This document shows positions 16,596 to 24,963 of a stretch of 57,934 nucleotides of DNA, in pieces (position 1 is the first letter of the stretch; each line of letters begins with the position of its first letter). The notes under the pieces were generated by a model, which searched no databases, was not told the DNA's origin, and was given only the letters and a program-made list of their open reading frames with translations. The stretch is from positions 1 to 57,934 of the forward strand of contig NZ_BPQU01000032.1 of NCBI RefSeq assembly GCF_022179445.1. Direction: 5' to 3'. Source of the DNA: Methylobacterium mesophilicum. GTDB lineage: Bacteria; Pseudomonadota; Alphaproteobacteria; Rhizobiales; Beijerinckiaceae. The translations under genes were made by a program, and so were the position numbers.

Positions 16596-17282
16596 CGTGA
16601 GGGCGCGCCGGTAGATCGCGATCAGGGATTGCGCGGCGAACTCGATGTGGCGGCGCAGGTGGTCGGCGGCCGCGTCGAATTGGCCGGCCTCGCACAGGGC
16701 GAGGATCTCCCGGTGCTCCCGGTCGGCGCGGGCGACGTCCCCGGAGGCCGAGAGCTGCAGCCGGGTCGGGCGGTCGCAATCCTGCAGCAGGCTGGCCACG
16801 ATGGTCAGCGAGCGCGGGCGCCCGGCATGCCGCAGCAGGTCGAGATGGAAGCGCCGGTTCAACTCGCCCCAGAGCAGGATCTCGCCGGCCTCCAGGGCGG
16901 CGCCGTATTCCTCGGTGAGGTCGCGCAGGCCCTGGAGGTCCTGCGCGTTGAGGCGCGGCGCCGAGAGGGCCAGCAGCTCGGGTTCGAGCCGGACGCGCAG
17001 GGCGAAGATGTCCTCGACCTCCTCCACCGACAGGCCCGAGACCACGGCCCCGCGATGCGGCATGATCTTGATCAGGCCGGTGGCTTCGAGCTGCAGCAGC
17101 GCCTCGCGGATCGGGATCCGGCTGATCCCGAACTCCTCCGCCAGCGCGTCCTGGCGCAGCTGCGTGCCGGCCGGGAACTCGCCGGTCAGGATCCTCTGGC
17201 GCAGGGATTCCGCGACGGCCGCGGCCACGGTCTTGTGGCGCAGGCGGTCAGGCACGGAGCGAGAGGGAACCGCGGTCAGCAT
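16590..17282 (-). CDS. GntR-family regulator, FadR/FCD subfamily
   Basis: About 230 residues. The winged helix-turn-helix is at about 15-80 (ESLRQRILTGEFPAGTQLRQ, LAEEFGISRIPIREALLQLE). The FCD effector domain follows with metal-ligand-like positions in ELNRRFHLDLL, DREHREIL and HLRRHIEFA. FCD regulators usually sense small organic acids. It sits upstream of the amide operon on the same strand, so it could control amide or organic-acid catabolism; the sequence does not prove this. A short palindrome upstream at 17432-17443 is a candidate autoregulatory operator. Confidence 0.88.
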   Translation of the reverse strand: MLTAVPSRSVPDRLRHKTVAAAVAESLRQRILTGEFPAGTQLRQDALAEEFGISRIPIREALLQLEATGLIKIMPHRGAVVSGLSVEEVEDIFALRVRLEPELLALSAPRLNAQDLQGLRDLTEEYGAALEAGEILLWGELNRRFHLDLLRHAGRPRSLTIVASLLQDCDRPTRLQLSASGDVARADREHREILALCEAGQFDAAADHLRRHIEFAAQSLIAIYRRALTP

Positions 17283-17431
17283 CGGGGCCTCGAACGGACG
17301 GGGCTCGAGGGCACAAGCCGGGCACGCGGTTGGAGCGGATGCCGGACGCGGGCGGACGCGCGTCGATCGGTTTCGGCCCCGGCCATCCCTGGAAAGGTCG
17401 GGTCATCAAGCGATTTGATTTCGCCAGATAC

Positions 17432-17443
17432 ACTCGTGCGAGT
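17432..17443. promoter_or_regulatory. Candidate GntR operator palindrome
   Basis: ACTCG-TG-CGAGT, with five-base perfect arms, lies in the AT-richer stretch 17400-17480 about 150 bp upstream of the GntR gene. Size and position suit a GntR half-site pair, but this is based on one palindrome only. The rest of 17283-17614 holds no recognisable gene. Confidence 0.3.
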
Positions 17444-17614
17444 CAAGAAGTTTTGTATAAAGTCATTCAAAGTGTAGCAACCGTAGGGACATAGTCGGGC
17501 CGCGATGGTCCGGTGCTCTTGTCCTGTGCTCTTGGCTGACCGGCACTCACGCAGGTTAGGGTTTCAGCCCGCGCACGCCTTCGATGTCCGCTCACGCCGC
17601 CCGTGGCGGCGGCC

Positions 17615-18535
17615 CTATCCCGGCGCCGGGCCGGCCCAGGGCGCCTGGGCGAGCGTCTGCCCGAGATAGCCCAGCAGCGCGCTGATCCGGGCCGGCCGCG
17701 GGTCGCCGGGGGGCGTCACGAGGTGGAGCGCGATCGGCGGCGGCGACCAGCCGGGCAGGACCCGCTCGAGCCGCCCGGCCTCCAGGTCGTCCCAGATCAT
17801 GAAGTCCGGCTGCAGGGCGAGGCCGAGCCCGGCCCGGAGCGCCGGGGCCAGCGCCTCGGCGTTGTTGGCGCGCAGCTGTCCGCCGGGCACGATCACGGCC
17901 TCCACGCCGGCCGCGTCGACGAACCGCCAGCGGTCGGGGGTCGGCAGGTAGGCGTAGCCCAGGCAGGCGTGGCGGGCGAGGTCGTCCGGATGTCCGGGCC
18001 GCCCGTGCCGGTCGAGATAGGCGGGCGTCGCCACCAGCGAGCGCCGGATCGCGCAGAGCCGCCGGGCCCGCAGGGAGGAATCCGGCAGCGCCGCGATCCG
18101 CAGCCCGATATCGAAGCCGCCGCCCACGAGGTCCACCACCGCGTCGGACAGGTGCAGGTCCACCGAGACCGCCGGGTGCTGGCGCAGGAAATCGGGCAGC
18201 CGCGGCGCGACATGCATCACCCCGAAGGTCATCGGGGCCGCGAGGCGGACCAGGCCGCGCGGCTCCGCGGCGCCCGCCACGGCCAGCGCCTCCGCGGCCT
18301 CGCCCTCCGCCAGGATCCGCGCGGCGCCGGCCTTGGCGGCGTGGCCGGCCTCCGTGAGGGCGAGCTTGCGCGAGGTGCGGTTGAACAGCCGCGCGCCGAT
18401 CCGGGCCTCCAGCCGGCCCACCGCCTTCGAGACGGTGCCCTTCGACAGGCCGAGATCCGCGGCGGCCCGGCCGAACGAGCCCACCTCCACCACCTTGGCG
18501 AAGACCGCCCAGGCCTCGAAATCGGGGAGCCGCAT
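17615..18535 (-). CDS. LysR-family transcriptional regulator
   Basis: About 306 residues from the ATG at 18535 (MRLPDFEAWAVFAKVVE), a typical LysR opening; a Met three codons earlier at 18544 is possible. The N-terminal HTH covers about 5-60 (GSFGRAAADLGLSKGTVSKA, LEARIGARLFNRTSRKLALT). The substrate-binding domain starts near residue 90 (GLVRLAAPMTFGVMHVAPRL). It is divergent from a dioxygenase-esterase-DoxX operon and shares a 123-bp intergenic region with it, so it most likely controls that operon. In Bacillus the comparable mhq genes are controlled by the MarR-type MhqR, so a LysR here is a different solution. Confidence 0.88.
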   Translation of the reverse strand: MRLPDFEAWAVFAKVVEVGSFGRAAADLGLSKGTVSKAVGRLEARIGARLFNRTSRKLALTEAGHAAKAGAARILAEGEAAEALAVAGAAEPRGLVRLAAPMTFGVMHVAPRLPDFLRQHPAVSVDLHLSDAVVDLVGGGFDIGLRIAALPDSSLRARRLCAIRRSLVATPAYLDRHGRPGHPDDLARHACLGYAYLPTPDRWRFVDAAGVEAVIVPGGQLRANNAEALAPALRAGLGLALQPDFMIWDDLEAGRLERVLPGWSPPPIALHLVTPPGDPRPARISALLGYLGQTLAQAPWAGPAPG

Positions 18536-18547
18536 GGGTTGCATTCC

Positions 18548-18564
18548 GGAAACGATGGGTTTCC
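18548..18564. promoter_or_regulatory. Candidate LysR operator
   Basis: Inverted repeat GGAAAC-GATGG-GTTTCC in the divergent promoter region, immediately upstream of the LysR start codon. The position suits an autoregulatory and divergent-activation site. This rests on symmetry alone. Confidence 0.4.
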
Positions 18565-18658
18565 AGCGTTTCTATTTTCGGATCCGTTGGCAAGGGCCAG
18601 ATTGCCGTCATCGCAAACGCCCCGCGGCATCCGCGGCGGCTTCTCGGGAGACAGCGTC

Positions 18659-19585
18659 ATGGTGCAGTCCGGCCTCCACCACGTCACGGCCTTTTCCGGC
18701 CCGGCAATGCGCAACCTCGACTTCCACACCCGCGTGCTCGGGCAGCGGCTGGTGAAGAAGACCGTCAACTTCGACGATCCGGGCACCTACCACCTGTATT
18801 ACGGCGACGCGTCCGGGCAGCCCGGCACGATCCTGACCTTCTTTCCGATCGCGCACGCGGCCCCCGGCCGGGTCGGGATCGGCGAGACCCAGGAGACCGC
18901 GTTCCGGGTGCCCCGGGGCTCGATCGGCTGGTGGACCCACCGGCTGATCGAGAAGGGGGTCGCCCACGAGCCGCTGGTCCAGGTGTTCGGCGCGCCGACC
19001 CTGCGGTTCCGCGATCCCGACGGGATGATGCTGGCGCTGGTGGGCGTCGACGGCGCGGAGGCGGAGCCCGCCTGGGCCTCGGCCGAGGTCCCGGCCGAGC
19101 ACGCGATCCGCGGCCTGCACGGGGTGACGCTCCTGCTGGAGACGGCCGAGGCCACGGCCGCGATCCTCACGGAGGTGCTGGGCCTGCGCGAGGAGGCCCG
19201 CGAGGGCAACCTGATCCGGTTCGCCGGCAGCGCGGCGCTGGGCGGCTTCGTGACCCTTCGGGCGGTGGGCGGCTTCCTGCCCGGCCGGCAGGGTGCGGGC
19301 TCGGTCCACCACATCGCGTTCCGGGCGGCCGACGACGCCGCCCAGGCCGCGATGGCGGACAAACTCGCCGGGCTCGGCCTCCAGGTCACCGAGCAGCGGG
19401 ACCGCCAGTACTTCCGGTCGGTCTACTTCCGCGAGCCCGGCGGCGTGCTGTTCGAGATCGCCACCGACGCCCCCGGCTTCACGGTCGACGAGCCGGCGGA
19501 GTCCCTCGGCGCCGCCCTCAAGCTACCCGCCGGGCTGGAGCCCCACCGGGCCCAGATCGAGGCGGTGCTGCCGAAGGTCGCCTGA
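18659..19585 (+). CDS. Ring-cleaving dioxygenase / glyoxalase-fold protein (MhqO/MhqE-like)
   Basis: About 308 residues from the ATG at 18659, preceded by GGGAGA. Two vicinal-oxygen-chelate halves: the first starts SGLHHVTAFSGPAMRNLDFH (metal His near residue 7) and the second RGLHGVTLLLETAEATAAIL. GSVHHIAFRA and EPGGVLFEIATDAPGFTVDE carry the remaining His and Glu expected of the metal site. Bacillus homologues protect against methylhydroquinone and quinone stress. The next two genes (alpha/beta hydrolase, DoxX) repeat the mhq theme, so a role in handling quinones or other electrophiles is likely. The exact reaction is not known. Confidence 0.87.
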   Translation: MVQSGLHHVTAFSGPAMRNLDFHTRVLGQRLVKKTVNFDDPGTYHLYYGDASGQPGTILTFFPIAHAAPGRVGIGETQETAFRVPRGSIGWWTHRLIEKGVAHEPLVQVFGAPTLRFRDPDGMMLALVGVDGAEAEPAWASAEVPAEHAIRGLHGVTLLLETAEATAAILTEVLGLREEAREGNLIRFAGSAALGGFVTLRAVGGFLPGRQGAGSVHHIAFRAADDAAQAAMADKLAGLGLQVTEQRDRQYFRSVYFREPGGVLFEIATDAPGFTVDEPAESLGAALKLPAGLEPHRAQIEAVLPKVA

Positions 19586-19648
19586 ACCGATGCCCCCGCC
19601 CTGGACGAACGGGGCGGGGGCGCAAACCATGCCACCAGCGAGGTCGCC

Positions 19649-20281
19649 ATGACCCAGGACGCTTTCAGCCTGATCCACCTATTCGAGCCCGGCGCCGCCG
19701 CCGCGCCCCCGCTGCTGCTGCTGCACGGGACCGGCGGCAACGAGCACGACCTCCTGCCGCTCGGCCGGATCGTGGCGCCGGGCGCCGCCCTGCTGTCGCC
19801 CCGCGGGGCGGTGACGGAGAACGGCATGCCGCGGTTCTTCCGGCGCCTGGCCGAAGGCGTGTTCGACGAGGCCGACCTGCGCCGCCGCACCGCGGAACTC
19901 GCCGCCTTAGTGGCCACGGCGCGGAAGCGCTACGGGATCGCCGCCCCCGTGGCGCTGGGCTTCTCCAACGGCGCCAACATCGCCGCCGCGCTGCTGATGC
20001 TGGACCCGGCGGTGCTGGCCGGCGCCGTGCTGATCCGCCCGATGGTGCCGCTCTCCGAGCCGCCCGCCGCCGACCTGGCGGGCAAGCCGGTCTTGATGCT
20101 CTCCGGGGCGATGGACCCGATCGTCCCGGCCGAGAACGCGCGCCGTCTCGCCGGGCAGCTCGAAGCCGCCGGCGCCGCGGTCGCGCACCGGGTCGTGCCG
20201 GTCGGCCACGGCCTGTCGCAGGCCGATGTCGGCCTCGCGGCGGACTGGATCCGCGGCCTCGCCCGACCGGGCGCGGCCTGA
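19649..20281 (+). CDS. Phospholipase/carboxylesterase-type alpha/beta hydrolase (MhqD-like)
   Basis: About 210 residues. The oxyanion-hole region is LLLLHGTGGNEHDLLPLGR, the nucleophile elbow GFSNGANIAA (Ser near 111), the acid Asp in SGAMDPIVPAEN and the catalytic His in VPVGHGLSQAD. The size and the GTGGNE(H/T)D motif match MhqD-type esterases. It follows the dioxygenase gene by 63 bp on the same strand and precedes a DoxX gene, giving a hydrolase-dioxygenase pair as in Bacillus mhqED. Natural substrate unknown. Confidence 0.87.
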   Translation: MTQDAFSLIHLFEPGAAAAPPLLLLHGTGGNEHDLLPLGRIVAPGAALLSPRGAVTENGMPRFFRRLAEGVFDEADLRRRTAELAALVATARKRYGIAAPVALGFSNGANIAAALLMLDPAVLAGAVLIRPMVPLSEPPAADLAGKPVLMLSGAMDPIVPAENARRLAGQLEAAGAAVAHRVVPVGHGLSQADVGLAADWIRGLARPGAA

Positions 20282-20320
20282 TCCGCGCGAACGTCCCCAC
20301 CTCGAAAACGGAGTATCGCC

Positions 20321-20734
20321 ATGGCCTCCCCGATCGCCGCCGCCCCCGCCGCCGCCCTCCTGCCGGTGACCGGCCGGATCCTGATGAGCGCCCTGTTCCT
20401 GGTGAGCGGAATCGGCAAGCTCGCCGCCCCGGAGGCGACGCTCGCCACCATCCGGGCCGCCGGCCTGCCGCTGCCGGAGGTTTCTTTTGCGGTGGCGGCG
20501 CTGGTGGAGGTCGTGGGCGGCCTGCTGCTGATCCTCGGCTACCGGACCCGGCTCGTCGCCCTCGGGCTCGCCGGGTTCGCGGTGGCCACCGCGCTCACCT
20601 TCCACACGGCGCTGGCCGACCCGAACCAGATGTTCCATTTCCTGAAGAACCTCGCCGTGGCGGGCGGCTTGCTTCAGGTCGCGGCCTTCGGGGCCGGCCC
20701 GTTCAGCCTCGACGCCCGGCAGGGCCGGATCTGA
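20321..20734 (+). CDS. DoxX family membrane protein (MhqP-like)
   Basis: About 137 residues with four hydrophobic helices (about 15-33, 52-75, 79-98 and 107-125). The DoxX signature is present in GRILMSALFLVSGIGKLAAP near the N-terminus and in the KNLAVAGGLLQVAAFG end region. DoxX proteins are small inner-membrane proteins linked to redox or quinone stress; no catalytic activity can be assigned. It lies 39 bp after the esterase gene, so it is probably co-transcribed with the dioxygenase and esterase under the divergent LysR. Confidence 0.87.
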   Translation: MASPIAAAPAAALLPVTGRILMSALFLVSGIGKLAAPEATLATIRAAGLPLPEVSFAVAALVEVVGGLLLILGYRTRLVALGLAGFAVATALTFHTALADPNQMFHFLKNLAVAGGLLQVAAFGAGPFSLDARQGRI

Positions 20735-20765
20735 CCGGGCGCCGTCACCAGCACAGGGACCAGGA

Positions 20766-21743
20766 ATGACCACGACCGACGCGCCGCTCGCCCTCGGGAT
20801 CATCGGCGCCGGCATCATGGGCGAGCGCCTGATCGCCGCCCTCCACGGGGCGCCGGATGCGCCGGTGCGGGTCGCCGCCCTGTGGGATCCGTCGCCGGAG
20901 GCCCTGGCCCGGGTCGGCGCCGCCTTCCCGGCGGTGCCGCAGGTCGCCGATTCCGCCGCGGTCGTGGCGGCCAGCGCCTGCGTGTACGTCGCCTCGCCGC
21001 CGGCCTCGCATCTCGGCTACGCCCGGGCCGCGCTCGCCGCCGGCCGGACCGTGTTCTGCGAGAAGCCCCTGGCCATCGACCTCGCCGAGGCCCGCGCCTT
21101 CGTGGCGTCCGCCGGGGCGGCCGGGGCGGTGAACTTCCCGTTCGCCTCCTCGCCCGGCGTGGCGGCGCTGCAGCGCTGGATCGCCGACGGCGCGGTCGGG
21201 ACGCCCCGGCGGCTCACCATCGCGGTGGACTTCGCCCGCTGGCCGCGCCCCTGGCAGGCCGACGCGGCGCGCTGGCTCGACGCCCGGGCCGAGGGCGGCT
21301 TCACCCGCGAAGTGGTCTCGCACTTCCTGTTCCTCAGCCACCGCCTGTGCGGGCCGCTCCACGGGCTTTCCGGCACGGTCGCGTTCCCGGAGCCCGGCCG
21401 CTCCGAGCGGGCGATCGACGTGACGCTCACCGCGGGCGACGTCCCGGTCACGCTCGCCGGACAGGTCGGTGGGGTCGCGGAGGACGACCGCAACACCTGG
21501 ACGCTCGAGGGCGATGCCGGCGCGATCCGCCTGCGCGACTGGGCTATCGCCGAGCGCCGCGCCGCGGACGGGAGCTTCGTCCCGGCCCCCGACGCGATGC
21601 CCAACGCGGAGGCCCGCCCGATCGCGCTGCGCCGCCAGCTCGACGGCGTCGCCCGCATGACCCGCGGCGAACCCCACCCCCTCGCCACCCTCGCCGAAGC
21701 CCTCGCCGTGCAGGAGGTGGTGGAGGGGATTCTGGCGCTGTGA
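20766..21743 (+). CDS. Gfo/Idh/MocA-family NAD(P)-dependent oxidoreductase
   Basis: About 325 residues. N-terminal Rossmann motif GIIGAGIMGERLIAAL, then YVASPPASHLGYARAAL and the family EKP motif in VFCEKPLAIDLAEARAFV. The C-terminal alpha/beta substrate domain includes EGGFTREVVSHFLFLSHRL. Members oxidise or reduce sugars, inositols or related substrates; which one is not visible here. It starts 31 bp after the DoxX gene on the same strand, so it belongs to the same transcript, although its link to quinone detoxification is not obvious. The dense palindromic repeats begin about 100 bp after its stop. Confidence 0.87.
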   Translation: MTTTDAPLALGIIGAGIMGERLIAALHGAPDAPVRVAALWDPSPEALARVGAAFPAVPQVADSAAVVAASACVYVASPPASHLGYARAALAAGRTVFCEKPLAIDLAEARAFVASAGAAGAVNFPFASSPGVAALQRWIADGAVGTPRRLTIAVDFARWPRPWQADAARWLDARAEGGFTREVVSHFLFLSHRLCGPLHGLSGTVAFPEPGRSERAIDVTLTAGDVPVTLAGQVGGVAEDDRNTWTLEGDAGAIRLRDWAIAERRAADGSFVPAPDAMPNAEARPIALRRQLDGVARMTRGEPHPLATLAEALAVQEVVEGILAL

Positions 21744-21839
21744 GGATTTGGATGTCGGCGCCCCGATAGGCCCGGAGTGGCGGCATGTTCGCCACTCCGC
21801 ACCCCGTCGGCGGATGAAGACGGCAACCCGACACGCCCG

Positions 21840-22215
21840 CCTCTCCCTTCCCCCCTCGCGGGCTACGAGGATTCACATATCTCCGTTGAACACCGCCGCC
21901 GACGAAGCGGCGCGACGTGCCCCTCTCCCGTGCGGGCTACGATGTTCACACAACGCGTTGAGCGAGGCTCGACGCGCCCCCTCTCCCGTGCGGGAGAGGG
22001 CTGGGGTGAGGGACCAGGTTTATCCGGAGAGGTCGCATCCCTCACCCTGTCCCTCTCCCGCACGGGAGAGGGGACCTGCGCCTCACCTGCCCGCGTGTCG
22101 CCCAGCCCGATGGGTGAATCCAGTAGCCCGCCCGGGAGAGGGGACCCGCGCCCAGTCCCGGCGCCGGGTCTCCGCAAATCTGTGTAGCCAGTAGCCCGCA
22201 GAGGGGGAGGAGGCG
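21840..22215. repeat. Cluster of palindromic intergenic repeats (copy 1)
   Basis: Non-coding stretch between the oxidoreductase and Nudix genes. The core at 21978-22072 is a long inverted repeat: CTCTCCCGTGCGGGAGAGGG and a GGTGAGGGA-type arm pair with the mirror TCCCTCACC and CCTCTCCCGCACGGGAGAGG. It is flanked by partial modules with GCGGGCTACGATGTTCACAC (about 21938) and the inverse GGGTGAATCCAGTAGCCCG (about 22110). The same modules recur at 32722, 44498 and 46870. There is no coding capacity. Confidence 0.85.
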
Positions 22216-22300
22216 CGTGCCCTGTACGGACCGGCTATCCCGCGCCGTCACCGCTTTGCGGTGTGCAAGGACGGCGATAGCCCTCCATCCCGAGCCCGCC

Positions 22301-22729
22301 TCAGCTCCCCAGCAGCTCCACCAGGAACGGGATCAGCGGCGTGTCGGCCGGGGGCATGGCGAGATCGCGCAGGGCCTTCGGGCGGACCCATTTGAGCGCC
22401 TGGCCCTCCATCGGGCGCGGGGTGCCCGACCAGCGCCGGCAGACGTAGAGCGGCATCAGCAGGTGGAAGTCCGGATAGGCGTGGCTGGCGAAGGTCAGGG
22501 GCGCCAGGCACGGCTCCTCGACCCGGATGCCGAGTTCCTCGGACAGCTCCCGGATCAGGGTCTCCTCCGGGCGCTCGCCGGCCTCGACCTTGCCGCCGGG
22601 GAACTCCCACAGGCCGGCGAGCTGCTTGCCCGCCGGGCGCTCGCTCACCAGGATCCGGCCGTCGACGTCGACCAGCGCCACCGCGACCACCAGCAACAGG
22701 CGCAGGGCGGGCGTCCCGGGCCCGCTCAC
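22301..22729 (-). CDS. MutT-type Nudix hydrolase (8-oxo-dGTP diphosphatase-like)
   Basis: About 142 residues from a GTG at 22729 that overlaps the SIMPL stop as GTGA. The Nudix box is complete (GGKVEAGERPEETLIRELSE followed by ELG). The opening ALRLLLVVAVALVDVDGRIL and later LWEFPGGK fit MutT, which removes 8-oxo-dGTP from the nucleotide pool. Neighbours argJ and a SIMPL protein are coupled to it by overlap. A MutT next to argJ is, from memory, a recurring order in Methylobacterium-like genomes. No ATG start lies in a plausible position. Confidence 0.88.
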   Translation of the reverse strand: MSGPGTPALRLLLVVAVALVDVDGRILVSERPAGKQLAGLWEFPGGKVEAGERPEETLIRELSEELGIRVEEPCLAPLTFASHAYPDFHLLMPLYVCRRWSGTPRPMEGQALKWVRPKALRDLAMPPADTPLIPFLVELLGS

Positions 22730-23445
22730 GGCGCCACCGCGAAGGTGGCCGAGACCTCGGAGGAGAGCTGGATCGTGCCGGCCTCGATCGGGACGCGCCG
22801 GCCCTTGGCCGCCATCGGCGCCGCCAGCGCCCGGCTGAAGACCGGCGGCGGCGGGACCGCGCCCCCCGCGGTGGTGAGCACGCAGACCGGCCCGAGCTTG
22901 GCGCCGAGCGCCTCGGCCAGGGCCTCGGCCCGGGTCCGGGCATCGCGCGCGGCGGCGACCTGGAGCGCCGCCTCGGCCTTGTCCGGATCGCGCAGGCCAA
23001 AACTCACCCCGTCGATCCGGTTCGCGCCCGCATCGAGCGCCTGGCGCAGCAGGTCGCCGAGGCGGTCCATGTCGGCGAGGCGCACGGTCACGGTGTTGCC
23101 GGCGCGGTAGCCGTCGGGCTCCTCGGTGACGAGGCCGCCCGGCCGGGTCACGGAGCGCGCGCCGGCCTGGAGCGTCACCGCGGCGGTGCCGATGTCGGCG
23201 GGCGTCACGCCGAGCGCCCGCGCCTGCGCCGAGACGCCGGCCACCGCCTTCGAGGCCGCGTCGAGGGCGGCCGCCGGGGTCGCGCCCCGGGCCTCGATCC
23301 CGACCGTGACCTCGGCGAAGTCCGGCGCCCGCGCCTCCGCGGCATGCCCGACGACGCTGATGCGGCGCTTGCACGCGTCATCGTCGGCGTGCGCCCGGGC
23401 GGGCAGCAGGGCGAGCAGGAGAAGGCCGGCGAGGCCGGCCCTCAC
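22726..23445 (-). CDS. SIMPL-domain (DUF541, YggE-like) secreted protein
   Basis: About 239 residues from a GTG at 23445 that overlaps the argJ stop as GTGA. The signal peptide is GLAGLLLLALLPARAHA with cleavage before DDDACKRR. The body matches DUF541: ISVVGHAAEARAPDFAEVTV at the start, GYRAGNTVTVRLADMDRLGD in the middle, and DARTRAEALAEALGAKLG near the end. E. coli YggE is a periplasmic member of similar length (246) linked to oxidative stress; the molecular function is unknown. Co-transcription with argJ and the Nudix gene is almost certain given the overlaps. Confidence 0.86.
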   Translation of the reverse strand: MRAGLAGLLLLALLPARAHADDDACKRRISVVGHAAEARAPDFAEVTVGIEARGATPAAALDAASKAVAGVSAQARALGVTPADIGTAAVTLQAGARSVTRPGGLVTEEPDGYRAGNTVTVRLADMDRLGDLLRQALDAGANRIDGVSFGLRDPDKAEAALQVAAARDARTRAEALAEALGAKLGPVCVLTTAGGAVPPPPVFSRALAAPMAAKGRRVPIEAGTIQLSSEVSATFAVAP

Positions 23446-24692
23446 GAGCGGTAATCCCCGTTGATCTCGATGTAGGCCTTGGTCAGGTCGCAGGTCCAGA
23501 CGCGGGCCTGGCCCTCGCCCAACCCGAGATCGACCCGGATGCCGATCTCCGGCTCGCGCATCACCGCGCTGGCGGCGTCCTCGCTGTAATCCGGGTCGCG
23601 GGCGCCCTGGACGGCCACGCGCACGTCGCCGAACCAGATCGCGAGCCGGTCCCGGTCGGCGGGCTCGCCGGCCTTGCCCACCGCCATCACCACCCGGCCC
23701 CAATTGGCGTCCTCGCCGGCCACCGCGGTCTTCACCAGCGGCGAGTTGGCGATCGACATGGCGATCTTGTGCGCGGAGGCGTCGCTCTCGGCGCCCGTGA
23801 CCCGCACGGTGACGAACTTGCGCGCGCCCTCGCCGTCCTTGGCGACGAGCTGGGCCAGTTCGATCAGCAGGCCGTCGAGCGCCGCCTTGAAGCCGGCCAG
23901 ACGCGGGTCGGCCGCGTCGGCGATCTCGGCGTTGCCGGCCTGGGCGGTGGAGAACAGCAGCAGGGTGTCGGAGGTCGAGGTGTCGCCGTCCACCGTCACG
24001 CAGTTGAAGCTGGTCTTGGTGCCCGCGCTCAGCAGCGCCTGGAGGGCGGCCTGGGGCAGGGCGGCGTCGGTGAACACGAAGGCCAGCATGGTCGCCATGT
24101 CGGGGGCGATCATGCCGGCGCCCTTGGCGATGCCGCTGATGGTGACGCGCACGCCGTCGATCTCGGCGGTGCGGGTCGCGAGCTTGGGGAAGGTGTCGGT
24201 GGTCATGATCGCCCGGGCCGCCTCGGCCCAGGCGGCCGGGCCGTCCGTGGCCCGGGCGGCGCAGTCGGCCAGCACGCCCTCGAAGCGCTCGGCCGGCAGC
24301 GGCTCGCCGATCACACCCGTGGAGGCGACGTAGACCTCCCGGTCGCCGCAGCCGGCCGCCTGCGCGGCGATCTGGACGGTCTTGGCCACCGCCTCCCGGC
24401 CGAGCCGGCCCGTGAACGCGTTGGCGTTGCCCGAATTGACCACCAGCGCCCGGGCCGGGCCGTGGGCCAGGGCCTCGCGGCACCAATCCACCGGTGCCGA
24501 CGGGCATTTCGAGCGGGTGAACACCCCGGCCGCGCGGGTTCCGGCGGCGAGGTCGACGTAGAGCACGTCGGTCCGGCCGCTGTAGCGGATGCCGGCCTGG
24601 GCGGTGGCGATCCGCACGCCCGGGAGCGGCGGCAGCTCCGGCACCGCGCGCGGCGCCAGCGGAGAGACGGGCGGGGATTTCGCGGACGACAT
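23442..24692 (-). CDS. argJ: Bifunctional glutamate N-acetyltransferase / amino-acid acetyltransferase
   Basis: About 416 residues from the ATG at 24692 (MSSAKSPPVSPL). It transfers acetyl from N-acetylornithine to glutamate in arginine biosynthesis and may also make N-acetylglutamate. The autocleavage site is clear: GAGMIAPDMATMLAF, with the new N-terminal Thr near residue 201. Other family blocks are NSGNANAFTG, SFNCVTVDGDTSTSDT and the C-terminal KAYIEINGDYRS. A longer upstream frame exists but has no family resemblance. The downstream SIMPL gene starts within its stop codon. Confidence 0.95.
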   Translation of the reverse strand: MSSAKSPPVSPLAPRAVPELPPLPGVRIATAQAGIRYSGRTDVLYVDLAAGTRAAGVFTRSKCPSAPVDWCREALAHGPARALVVNSGNANAFTGRLGREAVAKTVQIAAQAAGCGDREVYVASTGVIGEPLPAERFEGVLADCAARATDGPAAWAEAARAIMTTDTFPKLATRTAEIDGVRVTISGIAKGAGMIAPDMATMLAFVFTDAALPQAALQALLSAGTKTSFNCVTVDGDTSTSDTLLLFSTAQAGNAEIADAADPRLAGFKAALDGLLIELAQLVAKDGEGARKFVTVRVTGAESDASAHKIAMSIANSPLVKTAVAGEDANWGRVVMAVGKAGEPADRDRLAIWFGDVRVAVQGARDPDYSEDAASAVMREPEIGIRVDLGLGEGQARVWTCDLTKAYIEINGDYRS

Positions 24693-24963
24693 CGACTCAA
24701 AGCTCCGGCAGCGCGCGGGGCGTCCCGCGGCGGCCCGGTGTTGCCCGCGCGACCCCGGGGCCGTCAACCGTACGCCGCCGCCGCGTGGGGCGGCGGGCCG
24801 CGTCGGCGGCCTCAGCACGTGTGCTGCTCAACTGTGAGGCTGCATGCGCTTTGGGCAGTGCCGCCGCCGAATGCGGCGTCTTCGCGGCGGCAGACTTGCG
24901 CGAGGCTTGGTTCCCGGCATAGCATGGTGCATCGCAATGCCAGAGCGAGGTCGAGTGCGGACG

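Noticed and set aside
21840..22215. CRISPR array
   Set aside because: Repeats are palindromes of unequal spacing without unique spacers, and no cas genes are present.
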